Source: Salvelinus alpinus
Lineage: Eukaryota > Chordata > Actinopteri > Salmoniformes > Salmonidae
DNA length: 64,000 nucleotides
Direction of reading: 5' to 3'
Assembly: GCF_045679555.1 (NCBI RefSeq)
Contig: NC_092122.1
Span: 16,469,565 to 16,533,564, forward strand
Shown piece by piece: positions 53,851 through 64,000 of the stretch (within the stretch, counting starts at the first letter, position 1; each line of letters opens with the position of its first letter). Made by a program: the position numbers and the translations under genes. Under the pieces are notes generated by a model, which worked only from the letters and a program-made list of their open reading frames with translations, was not told the DNA's origin and made no database searches.

Positions 53851-56800
53851 AGCGAGAGAATGACAGAGGGAGGAGAGAGGGAATGGAGGGAGGAGGGAGA
53901 GCCTTGACTAATGAAGTGGCTCTGCTCAGCGCTGCAGAGGCCCCCCACTCCTGCCACGGCCAGTCCTCCTCTCACAAAGCACCCATTGTTACACACCACC
54001 CCCCTTCCAGGCCCCCCACGCATCCATCATCCCCCAACTCTGCTCTACCCTGGGAGCTCCCTGCGATGAGCTAGTGGAAATGGAGCGCTAGGGGGCAGGG
54101 GAACCAGCCACTTCCTCATCTCACCCCCCCCACCCCCCAAAAAAAAAAACATGATAGCAAGGGGAAAGTTTGGTGTGGGGATGACAGAAGAGAAAAGGAC
54201 AAGGGCCAGGGTTCAAATTACACATTGTGACTGTCCCTGATCTGGGATGCCCTCAGAATAGTGGCTGGACCAAAGTGTTCATTGTCTAATGCTTATGTGG
54301 GTGCTCAGGCCAGTGCACATGTCCTGATTTGCTAAAAGGTGACACGCACTGCCATAGTTGGAACCCTGGCAAGACTTGCTCCTGGAGGAGATCAGTAGGC
54401 CTAAACTAGTGGACAGTAGACAAACAAAGTGGGGGAGAAAGAGAGAAGGGGTGACTTTTAATTTGAGTAGAGAGGAGTATGTGGCTGACAGCAGAGGACA
54501 AAGGGAGCACTCGTCTCTAGAATGTGCTGCATCTGGGGCCCCAATGCGCGAGCTGAGAGAATGCCTCCCTGTGGGGACCAAAAGGGCAGCATGCGCGTCC
54601 ACACCACCACCAAATGTCAATGCGAAGGAGGGAGCGAGAAATGAAAAGAGGCATTCAAAAACAGAATGTGTTTTATGCTGCTGGGTTGGCTGATAATAAT
54701 GTGCGAGTGTCTTTGAGGAAAGGGCAAGGCTCGAAAACTTGCACATTCTCCAGAGGTTGCTGAAACACTCGAACAACGCCCGTTCTCTCTTGGCAGCCTT
54801 GTTCAATCAAAACCGGTCTTCCAACAATGACCTTTGGGTCCAGCAAAAATGACTGTTTGAATGAATATGCATTGGAGCTTGTTATTGCTTCACAATGTAA
54901 ACCTTGTTTGGTACATTATACATTGGTACATTGTTGGGTAAATTCATTAGATTTTATATCTTATCTTTAACTCTGCATTGTTGGAAAAGGACCCGTAAGT
55001 AAGCATTTCACTGTTAGTCTACGACGCATGTGTAAAATAACATTTTACTTGATGTTGATTCATGCGTTTTGTTTCTGATAGAACCGGGATGTAAAATTAC
55101 AACCTGCTTCCTACCAAGACGGCCCTTTAAATGAATTGAAATGGTGGGTCTCCCTTTGTGAGGAAGTAAATGGGAAGGTTTAATGAAGTAGAGGGACATT
55201 AGCCAAGCCTATCTGTAGTCCTGAAGATAAACACACAGATGGATGAGGGAGCAGGGGTAGACTGGCCACATGTTCCCCACGCAGGTCATCATCTTGCCTC
55301 AGTAATCATTTAAGAGGATCAGGGGCTATTCCAGACATGGACGAGCTACCCTCACTGATCACAATACTACAGACAGCACGTGGCACATGAATGGAGCTGC
55401 AGTTGATGTACATCATGTGTTTGATTTGCATTCAAGCGCACAGCGAGAGACCACACAATGTTGGGGGGGTTGCATGTTCATTTGTTTTACAGTGCATTGT
55501 ACAATAAAGTGTGTGCGAATTATTGAGTTGGGGGGGGGGGTGATTCGCTTATTTACCAATAGCATGGAACAGCTGCGCTAGTCTAACGTAAGAGTGTAAA
55601 GGGGCTGTAAGCCAGCACATGGGGCCATAGGCTTTTTATTTTTAACCTGCTCTCCTGCCAAACGGAGTCTGCTCCACTCTCCCCAGAGACTACTAACTCC
55701 TCATTCATTCAACTTCTCCTGCTGAGCTCTTTGTGTCTCAACTTAATTGGCCTGTCAGTTGAAGGTTTCATTCGGTGCCTCTCCATTGGAAATGGACCTT
55801 GTATTCATTATGGGAGTAGGTGCATTCAGGCAGGATTAGGCCTAAATGTAGCATACAGCGTTTAGGCTCAACCCATGTCCTTCAAGAAGAGTTGTCCTGA
55901 AGATGACGGGTCGCCAGGAAAGCCCCTCTTCGACTTTTAGGTGTGAACTGAGGAGACACCTGCCAATCCCACTTCATCTTGGTTTGATTAGTCTATTTCT
56001 GCTCCACAGCATGCACTTTACGAGGCAGCTGGGAAGTTTGTCTTGTCCAAAAAAACAACAAAAACAAAAAAAGGTATTTTGGAGACAATCGACACTTCTG
56101 GTAGGGAGTAAAAAACGAGTGGATTTACTGAAGTCTGAAATTGAGGCAACCAAATGAAAGCTGTCAAAGGGAGCCGGCATCGAGGTAGGCCTCCTATAGG
56201 GTGATTGTGCCTGTTAAGCTGCGGCAGGCAGGACTGGCAGCTTGCCCATTCATCTGGAGAGTTTGCTCGCTGATTAACATAGGCTAGGCCACTGAATTGC
56301 AAGCCAACGCAGATGACATCATCCCTTCAGAAAACAATATCCCAAAAGTCCCAACTGAAGTACCTAAGAATGTCCCGAAGACCGCCAAGAGCACTGATCT
56401 AACCTGGCAGTGTCATAAATGTTGACGTTTGCTTTAAATACATTTTCCAGAATGAATAGGGTTCCATGGCCATACTGACAAAGTCATCAGGAAGAGATTC
56501 TTTGATTATCAAGGAGGGTTGTGATCTGATCATTGCAGTGATGGCAACAACTGCAGAAGCTGCTGTATTCAAAAATGGGTCAGTTGTAAGGACAAGGCCG
56601 TTAATGACCTCATCTGAAACTATGACTGGATGATGTCAACAGAATAGAAAAAGGGCTTTGGCTTAAAGAGGGTGTTGAGGAAATGTTATGTGTGTATTAG
56701 GGTATGCCGAAACGCTCTTATGACAGGAACATACTTTTTTTTTTATCTTATGGTATACAAGACTAGTTGTACCTTTCAAATTGTATGACTTATTGTCTTA

Positions 56801-57237
56801 AAATTCAAAAAAGAAAATCCTGGAAGGAAAGAGAACACAATGCGAACACCAAATATGGGCCTAAAAGGTGTCAGCTAATTTGTAACCGGCTTTATCAAAG
56901 TGGTCAGATAAGCTGCAAGACGTCCGAGGCCCTGAAGAAGACCCTCGCAGAAGGTCAGGTAAGAAGGGTTATTTGCCTGTATGATAATCCCAGGGATAGA
57001 GGGGAGGGGAGTGGGTAAACCTTTCACCTTAACATGAAAGGCTCAGCCCTCAGTAAAAACAAAAGCTACCATAGATCCTGTTGTCATTAACTAATGACCT
57101 GCTGTCATTAACAAAGACCTCCAAACACCCTTTCAGCATCCTCCTCTCATCCTGTTCTTTGTTTTGAAACTGGACTCATCTGTCGTAGAGGAGTCCAAAG
57201 ACCTCTAGAATTAAACTGGATATATTCACAGGACTAA
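53851..57237. other. region upstream of gas2l3, no gene recognised
   Basis: GC-rich and purine-biased at first (53851-54100), then ordinary intergenic DNA. A retroelement 3'-tail fragment is at 54990-55052 and a poly-G tract near 55530. Several open frames here resemble no known protein and have no splice support. Confidence 0.35.
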
Positions 57238-59393
57238 GGTAGCAAAGGGTCAAAAACTGTCCGGTAAATTTCCAGAATTTTCCCAGAACTTTTTTATGGG
57301 AAGTTAAGCAAAAGTCCCCAAATTCCCGGGCTTAAATTCATCAAAAAAAGTTAGCTTATAACAGTGAAACTTTTTTTGTGGGATACACATAGGGCAATAC
57401 TAGGTCTTGTGGCATATTTTGGTTAAACTATCCCAAATTCAATGGAATTGCATCCCTCTGCATGCATTCTTCCATCACATGTGCAGTGCACTCACCCATC
57501 ACATTGACAGCTGATTCTCAAGTTCTTGCACAGAATGAGATGCTATTTAGCCCACACTACCACACACATGCTTTCTGGTAAGTTTTGATTACAATACTGG
57601 GTGGGGTGAATATATTTTATATGACATACATGATTTTTTGTTAACTAGTAAATAGTAGTCTACAGCAAAGTGTGTTTAAATAATTTCTAACTTGTTAACA
57701 ATTTCTGCTAGTTAGTTTTTGATACCATGTGGGTTTTAACTTGCTTGAGCCTGCCAATGGAGGAGTCTTAATTCACCTGTTTCCATACATGTTTCATTTA
57801 AAAAAAAGAAATCTTACAAAGGAGTTGTTTAATCTAACTGTTTAACTATTTATCTGTACCTGGATTATTATTATTTTTTACTAATTTCTTCTAATCTTTA
57901 CAGGAAAATGCCACTGATGTGTGGAGACATTTCACCACAGCTAATGTAGAAGGACAATCTGTGTACATTTGCAAATACTGTGCCAAATCATATGTGAAGA
58001 ATGCAACAAAGATGCAGAAATCATCTGGCTAAGTGCATAAAGTTCCCTCAGCGCTCACAACAAGCAACCTCTGACAAAAGTCACTACTTCTATTTGAGGT
58101 GAAAAGGATGAATCAGACACCTTATCGATAGCAACAGCTCATGGTCCTCCTGGAATCAGAAGTTTTTTTTGACTCAATGGAGAAACGTCGTCAGAAATGC
58201 TGATGAATGTCTTGCTTGAGCTGTGTATGCAACTGGTTCACCTCTGACGCTCACAGGCAATGTGTATTGGAAGAGATTTCTGAATTTCTTCGCCTAGCAT
58301 ACACCCCTCCAACCAGACATGCTTTATCTACTCATTTGCTGGATGCCATCCTGTCTGATGATCAGACTCTGCTTGAAGATGTAAGAGAAGAAACCCATAC
58401 TGCCCTGCCCACTTCACTGTTGCTCCAAGTAGAGGAAACTGCAGTTCTGAAATACATCAAAAAAGCTTGAAGACTTCTGCCTGAAGCCCATACACGCCGC
58501 AGCGTACATGCTGGACCCCAAGTATGCTGGCAAGAGCATCCTGTCTGGTGCAGAGATCAACAAGGCCTATGGTGTCATCACTACCTTGGCCTGGATGAGG
58601 GCAAGGTTCTTGGCAGTCTGGCGAAGTACACTTCCAAGCTAGGGCTTTGGGATGAAGATGCAATATGGCAGTCGTGCCAACATATCTCATCAGCCACCTG
58701 GTGGATCTGAGGCTCTTTCCCCTGTTTGCTTCCATCATCCTCCAAATCCCACCAACATCAGCCGCCTCAGAGCGCAACTGGTCCTTGTTTGGGAACACAC
58801 ACACGCCAAAGCACGCAACAGGCTGACCAATACAAGGGTTGAAAAATTGGTGGCCATCCGGGCAAATTTTTGACTTTTTGAGCCTGACAACAAGCCATCC
58901 TCAACAAGGTTGGAAAGTGACAGTGAAGATGAGGCCTCAATCTGATGTTCAAAAGGTGGACATTGAGGAGGTCCAGGGAGAAGACATGGAAGCCTGAGAG
59001 GATGACAACCAAAGCCTTCGTTTCTAGACTATAATTTTGCAGATGTATGTTGAAACTGTTTTTGGGAGATGCGATGGATCATTGGGGATCATTCAATATT
59101 CCCTTTCTTTTGTTGTTCAGTGAAATCATCCCATGTGAAGAGTCAACTCATTTAATTAAAGTTCAATTCGTAAATAATAAAAATAAAAATAAAATTATAT
59201 TGGAAGGATTTAATCATTTGCAATTATGTCTACTTATGAAAAGGTAAAAGGTTTATGTCTCCATATGACATGGTAAATATATCCAGTGAAAAACATCTAC
59301 ATTTAAATGGTATTAATATTAATTTGCATATATTTCCGTTAATTCCCACAGAGTATTTCCTCCTCTGAATATTCCCCAAAATGTGTAACCCTA
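57238..59393 (+). mobile_element. hAT transposon relic
   Basis: The left end starts AGCAAAGGGTCAAAAACTGT, a decayed form of the TAGGGTTGCAAAA-type end. The right end, ATATTCCCCAAAATGTGTAACCCTA, is its inverted partner. The interior holds a broken ZBED/hAT transposase gene. Confidence 0.7.
57900..59000 (+). pseudogene. hAT-type transposase (BED finger) pseudogene
   Basis: The head ATDVWRHFTTANVEGQSVYICKYCAKSY has the BED-finger Cys pair but the His pair is lost after a stop. A middle piece is open at 58207-58470 (LEEISEFLRLAYTPPTRH). Near 58760 the frame reads SAASERNWSLFGNTHTKARN then RLTNTRVEKLVAIRANF, across a frame change. This matches the hAT C-terminal dimerisation domain. Multiple stops make it dead. 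Confidence 0.75.
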
Positions 59394-59559
59394 CACAGGA
59401 TGCCTAAAAGATAGACCCCTCTCACTCTGTCAATGAAATGATTTTCATTGAGTCAGGTCAGCGAGGTAATTTCTGTAAGGCCCTACCTATAGAAGTATGT
59501 CAACTCTTGTAATAGAAGACTCCATGAAAATACAACCCTCTAATCGTGTTCGTTTTTAT

Positions 59560-60010
59560 TACATTTACATTACATTACATTACATTTAAGTCATTTAGCA
59601 GACGCTCTTATCCAGAGCGACTTACAAATTGGTGCATTCACCTTATGATATCCAGTGGAACAACCACTTTACAATAGTGCATCTAACTCTTTTAAGGGGG
59701 GGGGGGGGGGGGGTTAGAAGGATTACTTTATCCTATCCTAGGTATTCCTTAAAGAGGTGGGGTTTCAGGTGTCTCCGGAAGGTGGTGATTGACTCTGCTG
59801 ACCTGGCGTCGTGAGGGAGTTTGTTCCACCATTGGGGTGCCAGAGCAGCGAACAGTTTTGACTGGGCTGAGTGGGAACTGTACTTCCTCAGAGGTAGGGA
59901 GGCGAGCAGGCCAGAGGTGGATGAACGCAGTGCCCTTTTATATCAGAAGAACTGAAATATTGAATGAGGTCATTAGCCATGAGGGTTCGGCAGGTAGAGA
60001 GTGAGAGCAT
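59560..60010 (+). repeat. dispersed salmonid repeat
   Basis: It starts with ATTACATTTAAGTCATTTAG and the GCTCTTATCCAGAGCGACTT block, then a poly-G tract at 59696-59713. A GC-richer segment follows (AGGTGTCTCCGGAAGGTGG to GAGGCGAGCAGGCCAGAGG). I recognise it as a high-copy salmonid repeat of uncertain class. Confidence 0.55.
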
Positions 60011-60588
60011 GGAGACGCTGTTAGCCAGACAGGCCACAGCCCAGCTGAAATCTGGCCAAAGGAGAAGACATTTAAGCCAACAGAGAAATGTTTGTGCTGG
60101 GGACACTATGAAATATTCAAACCCTTAGTGAATGCATCCTTTGAATGTGTACTTTGAGAACCAGTAGCCTAGCATGCCATATGTTTGGCAGAAAGAGAAG
60201 AACTGCTGCGGAACAAAGTGAGCTTAAATGACTGCCCTGGGGCAACACACCAGAGTTATCACACCAACCAACCTATCCTGGCTAGGAAAACATTTAATAA
60301 TCATGAATGTATGTATCACTGGGGGCACACTGCCTGCCCTCCAGAACATCTACAGCAACCTGTCACATGAAGGCCAAGAAAATCATCAAGGACCGGAGCC
60401 ACGGCCTGTTCAACCCGCTACCATCTACAAGGCGGAGACAGTACAGGGGCATCAAAGCTGGGACTGAGAGAATGAAAAACAGCTTCTAACTGCAGGCCAT
60501 CAGACTGTTAAATAGACATCACTAGCCGGCCTCCGCCCAGTACCCTGCCCTGAACCTTAGTCACTTTACTAGCCGGCTGCCCTATGTA

Positions 60589-62191
60589 CAGTTGAAGTCG
60601 GAAGTTTACATACACCTTAACCAACTACATTTAAACTCAGTTTTCACAATTACTGACATTTAATCCAAGTAAAACATTCCCTGTCTTAGGTCAGTTAGGA
60701 TCACCACTTTTTTTTAAGAATGTGAAATGTCAGAATAATAGTAGAGAGAATTATTTCTTTCATCACATTCCCAGTGGGTCAGAAGTTTACATACACTCAA
60801 TTAGTATTTGGTAGCATTGCCTACAAATGGTTTAACTTGGGTCAAAAGTTTTGGGTAGCCTTCCACAAGCTTCCCATAATAAGTTGGGTGAATTTTGGTC
60901 CATTCCTCCTGACAGAGCTGGTGTAACAGTCAGGTTTGTAGGCATCCTTGCTCCCACACGCTTTTTCAGTTCTGCCCACAAATTTTCTATAGGATTGAGG
61001 TCAGGGCTTTGTGATGGCCACTCCAATAGCCTGACTTTGTTGTCCTTAAGCCATTTTGCCACAACTTTGGAAGTATGCTTGGGGCCATTGTCCATTTGGA
61101 AGACCCATTTGTGATCAAGCTTTAACTTCCTGACTGATGTCTTGAGATGTTGCTTCAATATATCCACATCATTTTCCTACCTCAGGATGTCATCTATTTT
61201 GTGAAGTGCACCAATCCCTCCTGCAGCAAAGCACCCCCACAACATGATGCTACCACCCCCGTGCTTCACAGTTGGGATGGTGTTCTTCGGCTTGCAAGCC
61301 TCCCCCTTTTTCCTCCAAACATAACGATGGTCATTATGGGCAAACAGTTCTATTTTTGTTTCATCAGACCAGAGGACACTTCTTCAAAAAGTACAATCTT
61401 TGTCCCCATGTGCAGTTCCAAACCGTAGTCTGGCTTTTTTATGGCGGTTTTGGAGCAGTGGCTTCTTCCTTGCTGAGCGGCCTTTCAGGGTATGTCGATA
61501 TAGGACTCGTTTTACTGTGGATATAGATACTTTTGTGACTGTTTCCTCCAGCATCTTCACAAGGTCCTTTGCTGTTGTTCTGGGATTGATTTGCACTTTT
61601 CGCACCCAAGTACGTTTATCTCTAGGAGATAAACTCCTTCCTTAGCGGTATGACGGCTGTGTAGTCCCATGGTGTTTAAACTTGCTTACTATTGTTTGTA
61701 CAGATGAACGTGGTACCGTCAGGCGTTTGGAAATTGCGCCCAAGGACGAACCAGACTTGTGGAGGTCTACAATTTTTTTCTTGGCTGATTTCTTTTGATT
61801 TTCCCATGATGTCAAGCAAAGAGGCACTGAGTTTGAAGGTAGGCATTGAAATACATCCACAGGTACACCTCCAATTGACTCAAATTATGTCAATTAGCCT
61901 ATCAGAAGCTTCTAAAGCCATGCCACCATTTTCTGGAATTGTCCAAGCTGTTTAAAGGCACAGTCAACTTAGTGTATGTAAACTTCTGACCCACTGGAAT
62001 TGTGATAGTGAATTTTAAGCGAAATAATGTCTGTAAACAATTGCTGGAAAAATTACTTGTGTCATGCACAAAGTAGATGTCCTAACCAACTTGCCAAAAC
62101 TATAGTTTGTTAACAAGAAATTTGTGGAGTGGTTGAAAAATGAGTTTTAATGACTCCAACCTAAGTGTATGTAAACTTCTGACTTCAACTG
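60589..62191 (-). mobile_element. Tc1-like transposon (CAGTTGAAGTCGGAAG family) inside LINE
   Basis: Flanked by TA at 60587-60588 and 62192-62193, with ends CAGTTGAAGTCGGAAGTTTA and CTTCTGACTTCAACTG. It is the same family as 32919-34350, in opposite orientation. Confidence 0.94.
60832..61807 (-). pseudogene. Tc1-like transposase, damaged
   Basis: Starts MGKSKEISQ at 61807 with a short internal deletion soon after. It keeps the WSDE block near 61370, [10 protein letters not shown] and [10 protein letters not shown], so all three catalytic residues of DD34E are present. Frame changes near 61640 and 61390, and a stop near 61168, break the gene. Better preserved than the sister copy at 33304-34332. 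Confidence 0.88.
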
Positions 62192-62372
62192 TACATAGTT
62201 ATTGAACACTGGTCACTTTAATAATGTTTACATAACCACTTTATCCACTTCAAATGTATATACTCTATTCTAGACAAGGCTCATCCTATATAACTACTGC
62301 TGTACACACCTTTTATATTCATATACTGTCCACACACACACACACACACAGAGTAGACCAAACATTAGTAGT

Positions 62373-64000
62373 AGAGGTCGACCGATTAATTAGGGCCGAT
62401 TTCAAGTTTTCATAACAATCGGTAATCAGCGTTTTTGGACACGGATTGTGGCCATTTTTTTATATTTTTAAATGACCTTTATTTAACTAGGCAAGTCAGT
62501 TAAGAACACATTCTTATTTTCAATGACGGCCTAGGAACGGTGGGTTAAGTGCCTTGTTCAGTGACAGAAAGACAGGTTTTTACCTTGTCAGCTCGGAGAT
62601 TCGATCTTGCAACCTTCCGGTTACTAGTTCAACGCTCTAACAACCTGCCTTACATTGCACTCCACGAGGAGCCTGCATGGCAGGCTGACTACCTGTTACG
62701 CGAGTGCAGCAAGAAGCCAAGGTAAGTTGCTAGCTAGCATTAAACTTATCTTATAAAAAACAATCAACCTTAACATAATCACTAATTAACTACACATGGT
62801 TGATGATATTACTAGTTTATCTAGCGTGTCCTGCGTTGCATATAATCGATGCGGTGCCTGTTAATTTCTCATCGAATCACAGCCTACTTCTCCAAACGGG
62901 TGATGATTTAACAAGCGCATTCGCGAAAAAAGCACTGTCGTTGCACCAATGTGTACCTAACCATAAACATCAATGCCTTTCTTTAAAATCAATACACAAG
63001 TATATATTTTTAAACCTGCATATTTAGTTAATATTGCCTGCTAACATGACTTTCTTTTAACTATGGAAATTGTGTCACTTTTCTTGCGTTCCGTGCAAGC
63101 AGTCAGGGTATATGCAGCAGTTTGGGCCACCTGGCTCGTTGCGAACTGTGTGAAGACCATTTATTCCTAACAAAGACCGTAATTAATTTGCCAGAATTGT
63201 ACATGATTATGACATAACATTGAAGGTTGTACAATGTAACTGCAATATTTAGACTTAGGGATGCCACCCGTTAGATAAAATACAGAACAGTTCCGTATTT
63301 CACTGAAAGAATAAACGTTTTGTTTTCGAAATGATAGTTTCCAGATTTTACCATATTAATGACCTAAGGCTCGTATTTCTGTGTGTTATAATGTTATAAT
63401 TAAGTCGATGATTTGATATTTGATAGAGCAGTCTGACTGAGCGGTGGTAGGCAGCAGCAGGCTCGTAAGCATTCATTCAAACAGCACTTTTGTGCGTTTG
63501 CCAGTAGCTCTTCGTTGTGCTTCAAGCATTGAGCTGTTCATGACTTCAAGCCTATCAACTCCAGAGATTAGGCTGGTGTAACCGATGTGAAATGGCTAGC
63601 TAGTTAGCGGGGTGCACACTAATAGCGATTAAATCGGTGACGGCACTCGCTCTGAGACCTTGAAGTAGTTGTTCCCCTTGCTCTGCAAGGGCCGCGGCAT
63701 TTGTGGAGCAATGGATAATGATGCTTCGAGGGTGGCTGTTTTCAATGTGTTCCTGGTTCGAGCCCAGGTAGGAGCGAGGAGAGGGACGGAAGCTATACTG
63801 TTACACTGGCAATACTAAAGTGCCTATAAAAACATCCAATAGTCAAAGGTATATGAAATACAAATGGTATGGAGAGAAATAGTCCTATAATTCCTATAAT
63901 AACAACAACCTAAAACTTCTTACCTGGGAATATTGAAGACTCATGTTAAAAGGAACCACCAGCTTTCATATGTTCTCATTCTGAAAAGTGTTAATTCAGT
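62373..64000. mobile_element. long salmonid repeat, runs off the window
   Basis: It starts AGAGGTCGACCGATTAATTA and, after a SINE insertion, continues with blocks I recognise from a high-copy salmonid repeat (CAGTTTGGGCCACCTGGCTC, GGTAGGCAGCAGCAGGCTCG). No transposase frame is visible in this part. The class is uncertain, DNA transposon being likely from the end sequence. Confidence 0.5.
62464..62655 (-). mobile_element. HpaI-type tRNA-derived SINE
   Basis: On the minus strand the tRNA-like head TTAGAGCGTTGAACTAGTAA and B-box GGTTGCAAGATCGAATC are clear. The body and the tail AACTGACTTGCCTAGTTAAA follow. It interrupts the long repeat that begins at 62373. Confidence 0.8.

Larger units (their letters stand above)
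60305..62345 (+). mobile_element. 3' fragment of the stk38l-type LINE, split by a Tc1
   Basis: The 60330-60530 part matches the end of the LINE reverse transcriptase frame found at 8347-10074 in opposite orientation (AAGATCATCAAGGAC-like block through AGACTGTTAAATAG). It then enters the 3' UTR. The UTR is interrupted at 60588 and resumes at 62192 (CATAGTTATTGAACACTGG), ending at a (CA)n tract at 62333-62350. Confidence 0.75.

Noticed and set aside
53670-54023. 117-codon minus-strand frame near the proposed gas2l3 first exon
   Set aside because: The gas2l3 start codon is in the 49619-49642 exon; this frame shows no homology and is GC-driven.
54279-54806. 175-codon open frame on the minus strand
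   Set aside because: It resembles no known protein, has no splice context and lies in GC-biased intergenic DNA; a chance frame is more likely.

Overview
The window reads as nuclear DNA of a salmonid fish (trout, salmon or charr group). Five vertebrate genes with conventional introns are recognisable, and the spaces between and inside them are filled with repeats typical of salmonids: several Tc1/mariner families, an RT-coding L2/CR1-like LINE, HpaI-type tRNA-derived SINEs, hAT relics and palindromic MITEs. The species cannot be named from the sequence alone.

Genes, left to right: stk38l (NDR2 kinase, minus strand, coding exons 3688-10553, non-coding first exon near 12.1-12.2 kb); med21 (Mediator subunit 21, minus, 13899-15717); fgfr1op2 (STRIPAK-associated coiled-coil protein, plus, 17121-18282); tm7sf3 (seven-pass membrane protein, minus, 20891-31684); gas2l3 (actin/microtubule linker, minus, 40908-49642). 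Every coding exon was rebuilt from splice sites, and the reading frame closes for all five: 463, 145, 215, 561 and 663 codons plus stop. med21 and fgfr1op2 are head to head and probably share a promoter. In human, FGFR1OP2, TM7SF3, MED21 and STK38L are neighbours on 12p, while GAS2L3 lies on 12q, so the cluster is conserved but locally rearranged and gas2l3 is an added neighbour.

Repeats, left to right: a TIR element split by a SINE (0.4-1.3 kb); a LINE filling most of stk38l intron 2 (7.8-10.1 kb); a Tc1 in a tm7sf3 intron (22.6-24.2 kb); a three-element Tc1 nest between tm7sf3 and gas2l3 (32.8-36.2 kb) followed by older relics to about 38.8 kb; two abutting Tc1 elements in the gas2l3 5' region (49.7-52.9 kb); a hAT relic (57.2-59.4 kb); a LINE tail split by another Tc1 (60.3-62.3 kb); and a long salmonid repeat running off the right edge.

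The points most worth a second look are where repeats meet splicing. The LINE 3' tail supplies the upstream part of the stk38l exon 3 acceptor. A 43-bp minisatellite has multiplied the 3' splice site of tm7sf3 exon 9. gas2l3 has one GC-AG intron and one acceptor with a pure poly-C tract. No prokaryote-type defence or novel gene system was seen.
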